From UBA7672 sp964529555 (lineage in GTDB: Bacteria; Pseudomonadota; Alphaproteobacteria; Caulobacterales; Hyphomonadaceae), in NCBI GenBank assembly GCA_964529555.1, contig CAZGWV010000015.1, positions 1 through 49,720 on the forward strand: a stretch of DNA of 49,720 bases. The letters are read 5' to 3'. Below the pieces are notes generated by a model. The model saw only the letters and a list, made by a program, of their open reading frames with translations, ran no database searches and had not been told where the DNA came from. The translations under genes and the position numbers were made by a program. Position 1 is the first letter of the stretch, and each line of letters starts with the position of its first letter. Shown here piece by piece: positions 25,542-33,562 of this stretch.

Positions 25542-26957
25542 GTGACCCGCAGAGCGAGCATTGTCCTCGATTTCGGCAAGACCAACGCCAAGGCCAGCCT
25601 ATGGGCGGCCGATGGATCGTGCATCGCTGTCCGAACGCGCGAAAATCGCTCGATCGACGGTCTTCAGTATCGCGAACTGGACTGTCAGGGCATCGCGTCG
25701 TGGCTGGCGGAGTGTCTTGAGGCCTTCGCCGGTCTTGCGCGGCCCGGAACGATCGTTCCCTGCGGCCACGGTGCGGCTTCGGCCCTCATCTGCGATGACG
25801 AGCTGTTCCTGGCGCCGTTTGACTATGAGGGCGCGATCTCCATGTCGACGGACTACGAAGCGCAGCGCGATCCCTTTTCCGAAACCGGATCGCCGTCATT
25901 GGCCAACGGCCTCAATCTCGGCCGCCAGCTTCATCGTCTCGAACAATTGTCAGGGCGCAGTCTTCCTGAGACGGTCCAGATCCTGACCTGGCCGCAATAC
26001 TGGGCATGGGTGCTTTGCGGTGTGCCCTCTGTCGAAGTTTCAAGCCTGGGCTGCCACACCGATCTGTGGTGTCCCCGCGAAGGCCGTTACAGCGATCTCG
26101 CTCAAAACAGGGGATGGGCCCGGCGCATGGCTCCGTTGCGCGAAGCCGGTGAAATCCTGGGCCGTGTATCGCCCGAGTGGGTCAAGCGCACAGGCTTGCC
26201 TGCGGACTGCACCGTTCACTGCGGCATGCACGACAGCAATGCGGCCCTGCATGCCGCTCGCGGTCATGCCGAGCTTCGCGGCGCTGACACGACCGTGCTC
26301 TCGACCGGCACCTGGTTCGTCGCCATGCGGTCGATCGGCAAGGCCCGTCGATGCGAAGACATCGCACTTGATGAAGGCCGCGATTGCCTTCTCAATGTGG
26401 ATCCTGAAGGCCGTCCGGTTCCTTCGGCGCGCTTCATGGGTGGGCGTGAGTTCGAACTGCTCATCGAAGGCTCGCCTGCCGATGAGGATGTGGGCATCGA
26501 CCTGCGGATCGCACAGGCTGCGCAGGTTATCGCCAATGGCGTCGTGGCGCTGCCGTCAGTCGTCAGCGGCGTGGGGCCGTTTCCCGCGCAATCCGGCGGG
26601 TGGGCCGGATCGCCGCCGGCGAACTGGCAAAGAGCGCCGGCGGCCAGCCTTTATCTGGCGCTGATGTCGGATGTGATGCTCGAAATGATCGGAAGCCGCG
26701 AAGGCGTGTTGATCGAGGGGCGTTTTGCCGGCGACACGCTTCTTGCGAGGACGTTGGCGTCGGTCCGCCCGGACCTGAAAGTCTACACGGTTGGCGATCT
26801 TGAAGGCGTGGCGTTCGGAGCCCTGCGTCTGATCGACCCTGAATTGAGGCCGCCGTCGGCCCTTCAACGCATCGAACCGTTGCCGTTGGACCTGCGGCAG
26901 TACAAGACCGATTGGCGCAAACAGCTGGAGCCTCGGACCCGAGCCGCATGTCGATGA
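25542..26957 (+). CDS. Rhamnulokinase-type FGGY carbohydrate kinase
   Basis: A 471-residue sugar kinase of the FGGY family, phosphorylating L-rhamnulose to L-rhamnulose-1-phosphate by context. The phosphate-1 motif DFGKTNAKAS lies at residues 9-18 and the catalytic region VHCGMHDSNAAL near residue 227. ADTTVLSTGTWFVAM is the adenosine/phosphate-2 region, and IEGRFAGDTLLARTLA lies near the C-terminus. The GTG at 25542 has CAGGAGAG upstream. It is divergent from the aldolase/dehydrogenase operon and overlaps the lactate dehydrogenase gene by 10 bases. It is distinct from the E. coli RhaB sequence type, so no symbol is given. Confidence 0.9.
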   Translation: MTRRASIVLDFGKTNAKASLWAADGSCIAVRTRENRSIDGLQYRELDCQGIASWLAECLEAFAGLARPGTIVPCGHGAASALICDDELFLAPFDYEGAISMSTDYEAQRDPFSETGSPSLANGLNLGRQLHRLEQLSGRSLPETVQILTWPQYWAWVLCGVPSVEVSSLGCHTDLWCPREGRYSDLAQNRGWARRMAPLREAGEILGRVSPEWVKRTGLPADCTVHCGMHDSNAALHAARGHAELRGADTTVLSTGTWFVAMRSIGKARRCEDIALDEGRDCLLNVDPEGRPVPSARFMGGREFELLIEGSPADEDVGIDLRIAQAAQVIANGVVALPSVVSGVGPFPAQSGGWAGSPPANWQRAPAASLYLALMSDVMLEMIGSREGVLIEGRFAGDTLLARTLASVRPDLKVYTVGDLEGVAFGALRLIDPELRPPSALQRIEPLPLDLRQYKTDWRKQLEPRTRAACR

Positions 26958-28117
26958 TACTCGCCAATGTCGATGACTACAGGGCGGCAGCCCGCAGACG
27001 CCTTCCGCGTTTCCTGTTCGAATATGTCGATGGGGGCGCGTTCAGTGAGACAACGCTTCGGGAAAATATCCTGGACCTCGCGCGCCTTCGCCTGAAGCAG
27101 CGCGTCATGCGCGACGTGTCCTCCCTTTCGCTGGAGACGGAACTTTTCGGTCACAAATGGGCGATGCCCGTGGGTCTTGCGCCGGTTGGACTGGCCGGGA
27201 TGCTGGCGAGGCGAGGGGAGGTGCAGGCGGCGCGGGCGGCGCGCGACGCAAATGTGCCGTTCACCCTGTCAACCGTGTCGGCGTGCACATGCGAAGAAGT
27301 GGCGAAGGGCGCGCGGGCGCCATTCTGGTTTCAGCTCTATGTTCTCAAGGACCGGAAGTTTCTGTGGGACATGCTCGCGCGCGCGAAAGCTGCGGGTGCA
27401 ACTGTGCTCATTCTGACGGCCGACATGATGGTGCCCTCCACGCGCTATCGCGATATGCGTTCCGGCCTGTCGGGTGGCGGCGCCCTGCGGCGCAAGCTGG
27501 CGCGGCTGGGGCAGGCGTGCGCGAAACCGTCCTGGGCCTGGGATGTCGGCGTGCTCGGAAGACCCCATTCGCTGGGTCACGTTTCATCGGTCCTCGGAGA
27601 GTCGGCCGGGATCGACGCATTCTGGTCGTGGCTGGCGGCCAATTTCGATGCGTCGGTCACCTGGAAGGATCTCGAGCAGATCCGGGCGGCGTGGGACGGG
27701 CCTCTGGTCGTGAAGGGGCTCATGTCCGTGGACGACGCGCGGCAGGCGGTGGCTTGCGGCGCCGATGGCGTCGTCGTGTCGAATCATGGGGGACGTCAAC
27801 TGGACGGCGCGCGGTCGTCGATCTCGGCGTTGCCGGCAATAGCCGATGCCGTGGGTGATCAGGCGACAGTGTTGCTCGACGGCGGCGTTCGCAGCGGGCT
27901 CGATGTTGTGCGGGCGCTTGCGTCAGGCGCGCGAGGCGTCCTGCTTGGCCGCGCCTGGGCGTACGCGCTGGGTGCGCGCGGTGAAGCCGGCGTGGCCGAT
28001 GTCCTGCGGCTCATCGGAGCCGAGATAAAAACCGTGCTCGCGCAGGTCGGCTGTTCGACGCTCGCAGACGTTTCGGCCGACAATCTCGATGCTGCGGCGG
28101 TCACCCTGTCGCAATGA
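26948..28117 (+). CDS. lldD: FMN-dependent L-lactate dehydrogenase
   Basis: A 389-residue alpha-hydroxyacid oxidase-family protein that would turn L-lactate, the product of the lactaldehyde step, into pyruvate and pass electrons to the respiratory chain. Family marks: the N-terminal DYRAAARRRLPRFLFEYVDGGA, the FMN region PVGLAPVGLAGM, and the active site VVSNHGGRQLDG with catalytic His280, followed by LLDGGVRSGLDVVRALASGARGVLLGRAWAY. The ATG at 26948 overlaps the kinase gene, showing the two are one operon and linking this enzyme to rhamnose breakdown. Confidence 0.92.
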   Translation: MSMILANVDDYRAAARRRLPRFLFEYVDGGAFSETTLRENILDLARLRLKQRVMRDVSSLSLETELFGHKWAMPVGLAPVGLAGMLARRGEVQAARAARDANVPFTLSTVSACTCEEVAKGARAPFWFQLYVLKDRKFLWDMLARAKAAGATVLILTADMMVPSTRYRDMRSGLSGGGALRRKLARLGQACAKPSWAWDVGVLGRPHSLGHVSSVLGESAGIDAFWSWLAANFDASVTWKDLEQIRAAWDGPLVVKGLMSVDDARQAVACGADGVVVSNHGGRQLDGARSSISALPAIADAVGDQATVLLDGGVRSGLDVVRALASGARGVLLGRAWAYALGARGEAGVADVLRLIGAEIKTVLAQVGCSTLADVSADNLDAAAVTLSQ

Positions 28118-28170
28118 AAAAAATCTAAAAAAAACAGACACATATACAGCGGGGCGGCATTTTACAGGAT

Positions 28171-28185
28171 ATTTGGACTTTAAAT
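28171..28185 (+). promoter_or_regulatory. Candidate island operator, copy 2
   Basis: ATTTGGACTTTAAAT, a 15-mer with ATTT and AAAT arms around GGACTTT. It lies 77 bases before the PL4-propeller fusion gene, in an AT-rich leader. Four related copies occur elsewhere in the island. Confidence 0.55.
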
Positions 28186-28262
28186 GCGGCCGCCGTTCTG
28201 AAACACTTCAAGGCACGGTCGGCGCTCTCCAGCGAGAAGGGGGCGAGGCGGGAGGACGTATT

Positions 28263-31112
28263 ATGCGCACATCGCTTGGCGGATGGCTGGCCGCGGCGCT
28301 TCTGGCCGTGTTTTCGCTGCTGACCCTTCCCGCGCATGCGCAGGCGCCGCAGGCCGTGGTTACGGTGACGGACGATGGCGAAACCTACACGCTCTCCAAC
28401 GGTGTCGTGACGGCGGTTGTCTCGAAGCGCAGCGCCGATCTGCTCTCACTCAGCTACAAGGGTGTGGAAACGCTGACGCCGGACAGCGGCGGCCATTCCG
28501 GCGCGTACTGGTCTCACGACGTTACCGGCGGCGTGCAGCTCGTCCCGCGCATCTCGATCGATCCGGCCTCCAATGGCGGCGAGCGCGCCGAAGTTTCGAT
28601 CAAGGGCATTTCCGGCGGACGGAAAATGGGGCATGGCCCTGGAACGCCCGTCGATGGCGACATCGCGCTCGACATCGACATTCGCTGGTCGCTCGGCCGC
28701 GACGATCGCGGCGTCTACACCTACACGGCCTTCGAACATCGGCCGGAATATCCCGGCGGAACGATGTCGGAGGCCCGCATCGCCGTCGAACTGGCGAAAT
28801 TCTTCGACAACATTCACGTCGATGACGCGCGCAGCGGAAAATTTCCGGTGCTGAATGAGGGCATCGACAAGTATGTCTATACGGCGCTTCAGGCGGATGA
28901 ACGCGCCTATGGTTGGACAAGTTCAACCCGCAACATCGGCTGGTTCCTGCTCAATCCGTCTGCGGAGTATCTCAGCGGCGGTCCCACCAAGGCCGAGTTT
29001 CTCGCCCATGGGCGGCCAACGGTCCTGAATTACTGGAAGAGCAGCCACTATTACGGCGCCAACGTCACGGTGTCCGAGGGGGAGACATGGACCAAGGTGA
29101 TCGGTCCCTTCATGTTCTATGTGAATGAGGGATCGACGCATCGGGGCATGATCGCCGACGCAAGGGCGCAGCTGGCGCGCGAGGAACAGAAGTGGCCGTA
29201 TGACTGGGTGAAGGCTGTCGGATACGCCGCACCCGGCGAGCGAAGCGAGGTGAGGGGACAACTCGCGCTCGTCGATCCACTGATGCCCGATGCCGGCGGT
29301 GGCTATTCGGGCGTTCTTACCGTGGGCCTCTCGAAGGCCCCCTACACTGTGCCCTCCGGCGAAAGCACGCGCACGATCGAGTGGCAGAACGACGGAAAGT
29401 TCTACCAGTTCTGGTCACGCAACACTGATCCCGGCGGTCGATTCGCAATCCCGGATGTCGCGCCGGGCAAGTACACGCTCTTCGCCTTCGCCGAGGGCGT
29501 GCTCGGCGAGTATGTGAAGTCCGACATCGATGTCGGCGAGGCTGGCGGGGTGCTGGATCTCGGGCGGCTACAATGGACGCCTGTGCGCTTCGGCAGCCAG
29601 CTGTGGGACGTCGGCACGGCAGATCGCAGCGGCAGGGAGTTCCTTTACGGCGACCGCTATTTCGAGCCAGGCGTGCAACTGCGCTTCCCGGAAACGCTTC
29701 CGAAGGGCGTGATTTTCCGGCCCGGCCGTTCCGATCCAGGGAGCGACTGGTTCTTCGCGCACGCTCCCACGCCGAGGCCCGGTGCGGAGTACGAGATTCG
29801 CGCATTCTCTGGCGTTCTCGGCGATGGCGCCGAAACGCCCTACAGCATCGTGTTCGACATGAAGCGGAAGCCGGTCCGCGGCACGGCCACGTTGCGCATC
29901 GCGCTCACAACAAACTCCGCGTCTTCGCTCAATGTCGCCGTCAACGGGACAGACGTCGGCGCCGTTCCGCTCGCGCCATCCGATGCTTCGCTGGCCCGTC
30001 ACCAGATGTACGGGCGCTGGTTCGAGACATGGCTGTCCTTCGATGCAGGCCTCCTGCGCGAGGGCGAGAACACGCTGACGCTGACCATTCCCGCAGGGCC
30101 GCTCAACAATGCGCTGGTCTATGACTATCTGCGGCTTGAACTGTCCGAGTCCGCCGCCGCGCCGCCGGCGCCGCCGAGGTTTCTCCCGCGCCTTCGTCTT
30201 GGCGCCGCCGAACCGAAGCCCGTCACGACGACTTACGAAATCCGCACCGCGCTCGATGACGTGCGCTTCGGACTGCCGGCGCTTGCAGGCGGAGGGCGTC
30301 AATTCGCGGTTCTGGCGGACCCATCGGGCCGCCAGACGATCTTTGCAGCAACTCCGGGCCAACCCGCGCGGCGCCTCATCGATCCTGATGTCTTCGGCGC
30401 TGGCGCGCTGGCTGAATGGCGCCCGTCACCGGATGGGAAGCTGATCGCCTATGCCGTGGCCGACGGCGCCGGCGAAGATGCCTGGCGAAGGATCCGGGTC
30501 TGGGATGTCCTCGCGGGCGCCCAGCTGGAAGACGAGATCCTGTGGGTGAAGCATTCGTCCATCGCCTGGGCGGCGGACAACTCCGGCTTCTACTATTCCC
30601 GCTATCGCGATCCGTCGCCCGACCCGGAAGTGCAGCGGTTCAATACGGCGCAGGAAGTTTTCTTCCACGCGCTCGGCGACGATCGTCTCGACGATCGGCG
30701 TGTCTACGCCTCGGATCGTGGAGGCATGGTGCATTTCGCCGAAACGACGGACGACGGCCGCTGGGTTGTGGTCAACGCCTCGGTTGAGGGCAATGGCCGC
30801 TCCGAAGTCGTGCTGATCGACCGGACCCGGAAACATCCGGGGCCGTTCAAGGCCATCCGAACAATGAGCGATTCATGGCAACTCGCCGGCGCACAGGGCG
30901 ATCGGCTGTTCTTCGTGACGAGCGCTGGCGCTCGGAACAGGCGGCTGGTTTCGCTCGAAACGTCCGATTTCTCGCTACCGATTGTGGAAGTGGTGAGTGA
31001 GGCGGACCAGAGGCTCGAGGCCGCGCGGATCGATGGCGATGTTGTCCATCTTTCCTATGCCGGGGCCGCAGGACCGACTGTGAAGACGATGCGGCTTCCG
31101 GCGCCCCGATGA
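28263..31112 (+). CDS. Rhamnogalacturonan lyase (PL4) fused to a prolyl-oligopeptidase-like propeller
   Basis: A 949-residue exported protein with a signal peptide ending AHAQA. Residues about 28-630 match a whole PL4 lyase: the catalytic domain with Lys203 (GIDKYVY) and His249 (GGPTKAEFLAHG), equivalent to the catalytic pair of fungal PL4, then FnIII-like and jelly-roll domains ending YDYLRLEL. This is exactly where the paralogue at 33563 stops. A Pro/Ala linker leads into about 290 residues resembling the N-terminal propeller of prolyl oligopeptidase: VWDVLAGAQLEDEILWVKHSSIAW, GFYYSRYRDP, NTAQEVFFHALGDD, DRRVY, ETTDDGRWVVV. The alpha/beta-hydrolase peptidase domain is absent. GGGAGG precedes the ATG. 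First gene of a three-gene operon. Confidence 0.9.
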   Translation: MRTSLGGWLAAALLAVFSLLTLPAHAQAPQAVVTVTDDGETYTLSNGVVTAVVSKRSADLLSLSYKGVETLTPDSGGHSGAYWSHDVTGGVQLVPRISIDPASNGGERAEVSIKGISGGRKMGHGPGTPVDGDIALDIDIRWSLGRDDRGVYTYTAFEHRPEYPGGTMSEARIAVELAKFFDNIHVDDARSGKFPVLNEGIDKYVYTALQADERAYGWTSSTRNIGWFLLNPSAEYLSGGPTKAEFLAHGRPTVLNYWKSSHYYGANVTVSEGETWTKVIGPFMFYVNEGSTHRGMIADARAQLAREEQKWPYDWVKAVGYAAPGERSEVRGQLALVDPLMPDAGGGYSGVLTVGLSKAPYTVPSGESTRTIEWQNDGKFYQFWSRNTDPGGRFAIPDVAPGKYTLFAFAEGVLGEYVKSDIDVGEAGGVLDLGRLQWTPVRFGSQLWDVGTADRSGREFLYGDRYFEPGVQLRFPETLPKGVIFRPGRSDPGSDWFFAHAPTPRPGAEYEIRAFSGVLGDGAETPYSIVFDMKRKPVRGTATLRIALTTNSASSLNVAVNGTDVGAVPLAPSDASLARHQMYGRWFETWLSFDAGLLREGENTLTLTIPAGPLNNALVYDYLRLELSESAAAPPAPPRFLPRLRLGAAEPKPVTTTYEIRTALDDVRFGLPALAGGGRQFAVLADPSGRQTIFAATPGQPARRLIDPDVFGAGALAEWRPSPDGKLIAYAVADGAGEDAWRRIRVWDVLAGAQLEDEILWVKHSSIAWAADNSGFYYSRYRDPSPDPEVQRFNTAQEVFFHALGDDRLDDRRVYASDRGGMVHFAETTDDGRWVVVNASVEGNGRSEVVLIDRTRKHPGPFKAIRTMSDSWQLAGAQGDRLFFVTSAGARNRRLVSLETSDFSLPIVEVVSEADQRLEAARIDGDVVHLSYAGAAGPTVKTMRLPAPR

Positions 31113-31170
31113 CGCAAGAGGTTCGGGCGCGTGCGGCAGCTGCGGCAACAGAAGACAAGGAGTTCATGGG

Positions 31171-33531
31171 ATGACAATGCAGAAATTGGCTAAGGCTTCT
31201 GTCTCGGTGCTTGCGTTGGCGGCGTGCGCGTGCGCGGGCAGTTCCGCGGGTGACGTCCTTTCCCCGTCATCGGCGGCCCTGACTGCGGGGGCGAACGACC
31301 TGCAGGCGGCCGCAGCTGCGCGCCAGTCCAATCCCAACCGTCCGGCCCCGTGGTGGGCTGACGTCAGCAAGAAGCCGGATTCATTCTACAGGTCCGACGA
31401 AGGGCTGCGCATGGCGCAGAATATCCTGTCCTGGCAGAGCGAGTTGGGCGGTTGGCCGCTGATGAACACCACGCGCGAACCGAACACGGGCGATCCTGCT
31501 CAGGCCGGTCCGTGGGGGACCAGGGCTGCGCTCATCAAGGCGACCGTGAACGAAATGCGTTTCCTCGCGCGGGGGTTTCGGGCGACCGAGGACGAGCGCT
31601 ACAAGACCGCAGTGCTTGCCGGCCTGAATTTCATCCTCGGCGCTCAATATCCCTCGGGCGGCTGGCCACATTCCTATCCGGTGCGCGACGACTACACGCG
31701 CTACGCCACCTACAACGACGACATGATGCCCGACCTTATGACGCTGCTGCGTGAGGTGTTCACGTCTGCGGACTTCGACCTTGTCGGCGCCGACAACAAG
31801 AAGCGCGCCCGCGATGCCTACGACAGAGGCATCGGTTTTGTGCTCAAGAGCCAGATCCGCGTGAATGACAAGCTGACGGCGTGGCCGCAGCAGGCCGATC
31901 AGATCACCTATGAACCGCGCCCGGCGCGTGCATTCGAGCCCGTGGCCCTATCCGGCGGCGAAAGCGCCAGCGTGCTGAGCATGCTGATGGACATCCCCAA
32001 GCCATCGCCCGAAGTCATCGCATCGGTAGAGGCGGGCGTGCAGTGGTATCGCGACAATCAGATCAACGGAATCCGTGTTGAGACCATTCCTGGCGCGGCG
32101 CCCGATCGCGTCGTTCTGGCGGACGTCAAGGCTCCGCCGCTGTGGGCCCGATTCTACCAGATCGAAACCGGCAAGCCGATCTTTGTCGGGAGGGACGCCG
32201 TCATACGGTTCGCCATGGCTGAGATCGAGCAGGAACGCCGCGCCGGGTATTCCTGGTACAGCACGTCCGGCGCGGCGGTCTTCAAGCGCTACGCCGAATG
32301 GAAGAACGAGCGCCGCTGGGATGCCCAGCCGGCCACGAACGTCGACGAGGCGGCAGCCGGCGCCTACACGCTTCCCGGCCTGCTGAAGACAATCTCGGGG
32401 GAGGCGGTGAAGACCGTCGCCGACTGGGAGCAGAAGCGCCGCCCCGAAATCATGAAACTGCTCGCCGACTACCAGGAGGGTGCGACCCCGGATCGGTCCA
32501 TCCGCACGTCGGTCGACGTGGTCGAACGGGATGCTGTCGCGATGGATGGCGCGGCGAAGCGCACACAGGTTCGCATCGGCTTCCCGGACAAACCCGATGC
32601 GCCGAAAATTCGTGTGATGCTGCATACGCCCGCGAACGCGAAGGGCCCTGTACCGACCCTGCTGTATCTCAGCTTCATTCCCAACATCATGATCACCGAC
32701 GCGCCCGGCGTCGATGAAGGCATGGCGTGGAGCGCCGCTCTGAAGGCGCCCGTTCCAGATCGCGAGGCGACGCGCGTGGGCCCGTTCGACGCAAAAGCCT
32801 TCGTCGATCGTGGGTATGGCATTGCGACCGTGTACTACGGCGATATCTACCCGGACTTCGATCACGGCAACGCCTACGGCGTGCCCGCCTTGTTCGGGCC
32901 GAAACCTGACAAAAGAGCGCCCGGCGAGTGGGGCGCCATTGGCGCATGGGCGTGGGGTCTCAGCCGCGTGATGGACTATCTGCAGGCCGAGCCTTCGGTC
33001 AGGCGCGACGAGGTCGCGCTTGCCGGCGTCTCGCGTCTCGGCAAGGCCACGCTATGGGCTGCGGCGCAGGACCAGCGATTTGCCGCCGTGATTCCCTGGC
33101 TTTCGGGCGAGGGCGGCGCCGCCATCAGCCGTCGCAACTACGGAGAAACGGTCGCCGATCTTACGAACCCTTCCCGCTACGACTACTGGTTCGCCCCGCG
33201 CTATCAGGACTATGCGTTCAGGGTGGAGGACCTTCCAGTCGACGGGCATTTCCTGCTGGCAATGACCGCGCCGCGTCCCGTGCTGCAGATCGTCGGAACG
33301 GAAGACACCTGGTCCGACCCGATGGGCGAGTGGGTGTCCGCGCAGGCCGCCGAGAGCGTGTGGGGGCTCTATGGAAAATCTCTCGCCGCGAAAACCTATC
33401 CGAAGCCGGACAAGCCCGCGCTGGGCGACATGAGCTTCCTTCTGCACGATGGCCGCCACACGACATTGCCGATCGACTTCGTGACGATCGCGGATTTCCT
33501 CGATCTGCATTTCGGCAAGCCGCAGCGCTGA
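31171..33531 (+). CDS. Pectate lyase (PL10) fused to a CE15-like esterase
   Basis: A 786-residue envelope protein with a lipoprotein-like signal (LALAACAC). Residues about 55-390 are a PL10 lyase: WQSELGGWPLMN, the family box here as SGGWPHSYP, TYNDDMMPDLMTLLREV, and PPLWARFYQIETGKPIFVGRD. Residues about 450-786 are an alpha/beta hydrolase with GVSRLGK (nucleophile Ser621), SGEGGAAISRRNYGE and a late His (His758 or His762 in HDGRHTT). This GxSRxGK layout is that of CE15 glucuronoyl esterases and related methyl-esterases. Together the two domains could demethylate and cut homogalacturonan. AAGGAG precedes the start; the gene follows the PL4 fusion by 58 bases. Confidence 0.87.
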   Translation: MTMQKLAKASVSVLALAACACAGSSAGDVLSPSSAALTAGANDLQAAAAARQSNPNRPAPWWADVSKKPDSFYRSDEGLRMAQNILSWQSELGGWPLMNTTREPNTGDPAQAGPWGTRAALIKATVNEMRFLARGFRATEDERYKTAVLAGLNFILGAQYPSGGWPHSYPVRDDYTRYATYNDDMMPDLMTLLREVFTSADFDLVGADNKKRARDAYDRGIGFVLKSQIRVNDKLTAWPQQADQITYEPRPARAFEPVALSGGESASVLSMLMDIPKPSPEVIASVEAGVQWYRDNQINGIRVETIPGAAPDRVVLADVKAPPLWARFYQIETGKPIFVGRDAVIRFAMAEIEQERRAGYSWYSTSGAAVFKRYAEWKNERRWDAQPATNVDEAAAGAYTLPGLLKTISGEAVKTVADWEQKRRPEIMKLLADYQEGATPDRSIRTSVDVVERDAVAMDGAAKRTQVRIGFPDKPDAPKIRVMLHTPANAKGPVPTLLYLSFIPNIMITDAPGVDEGMAWSAALKAPVPDREATRVGPFDAKAFVDRGYGIATVYYGDIYPDFDHGNAYGVPALFGPKPDKRAPGEWGAIGAWAWGLSRVMDYLQAEPSVRRDEVALAGVSRLGKATLWAAAQDQRFAAVIPWLSGEGGAAISRRNYGETVADLTNPSRYDYWFAPRYQDYAFRVEDLPVDGHFLLAMTAPRPVLQIVGTEDTWSDPMGEWVSAQAAESVWGLYGKSLAAKTYPKPDKPALGDMSFLLHDGRHTTLPIDFVTIADFLDLHFGKPQR

Positions 33532-33562
33532 TCGCGCCATCGTCGCCAACTGGAGTATCCCA

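Noticed and set aside
28118..28262. A-rich run after lldD (AAAAAAATCTAAAAAAAA) as a terminator
   Set aside because: There is no stem before a T run on either strand; it reads better as the AT-rich upstream part of the PL4 operon promoter.
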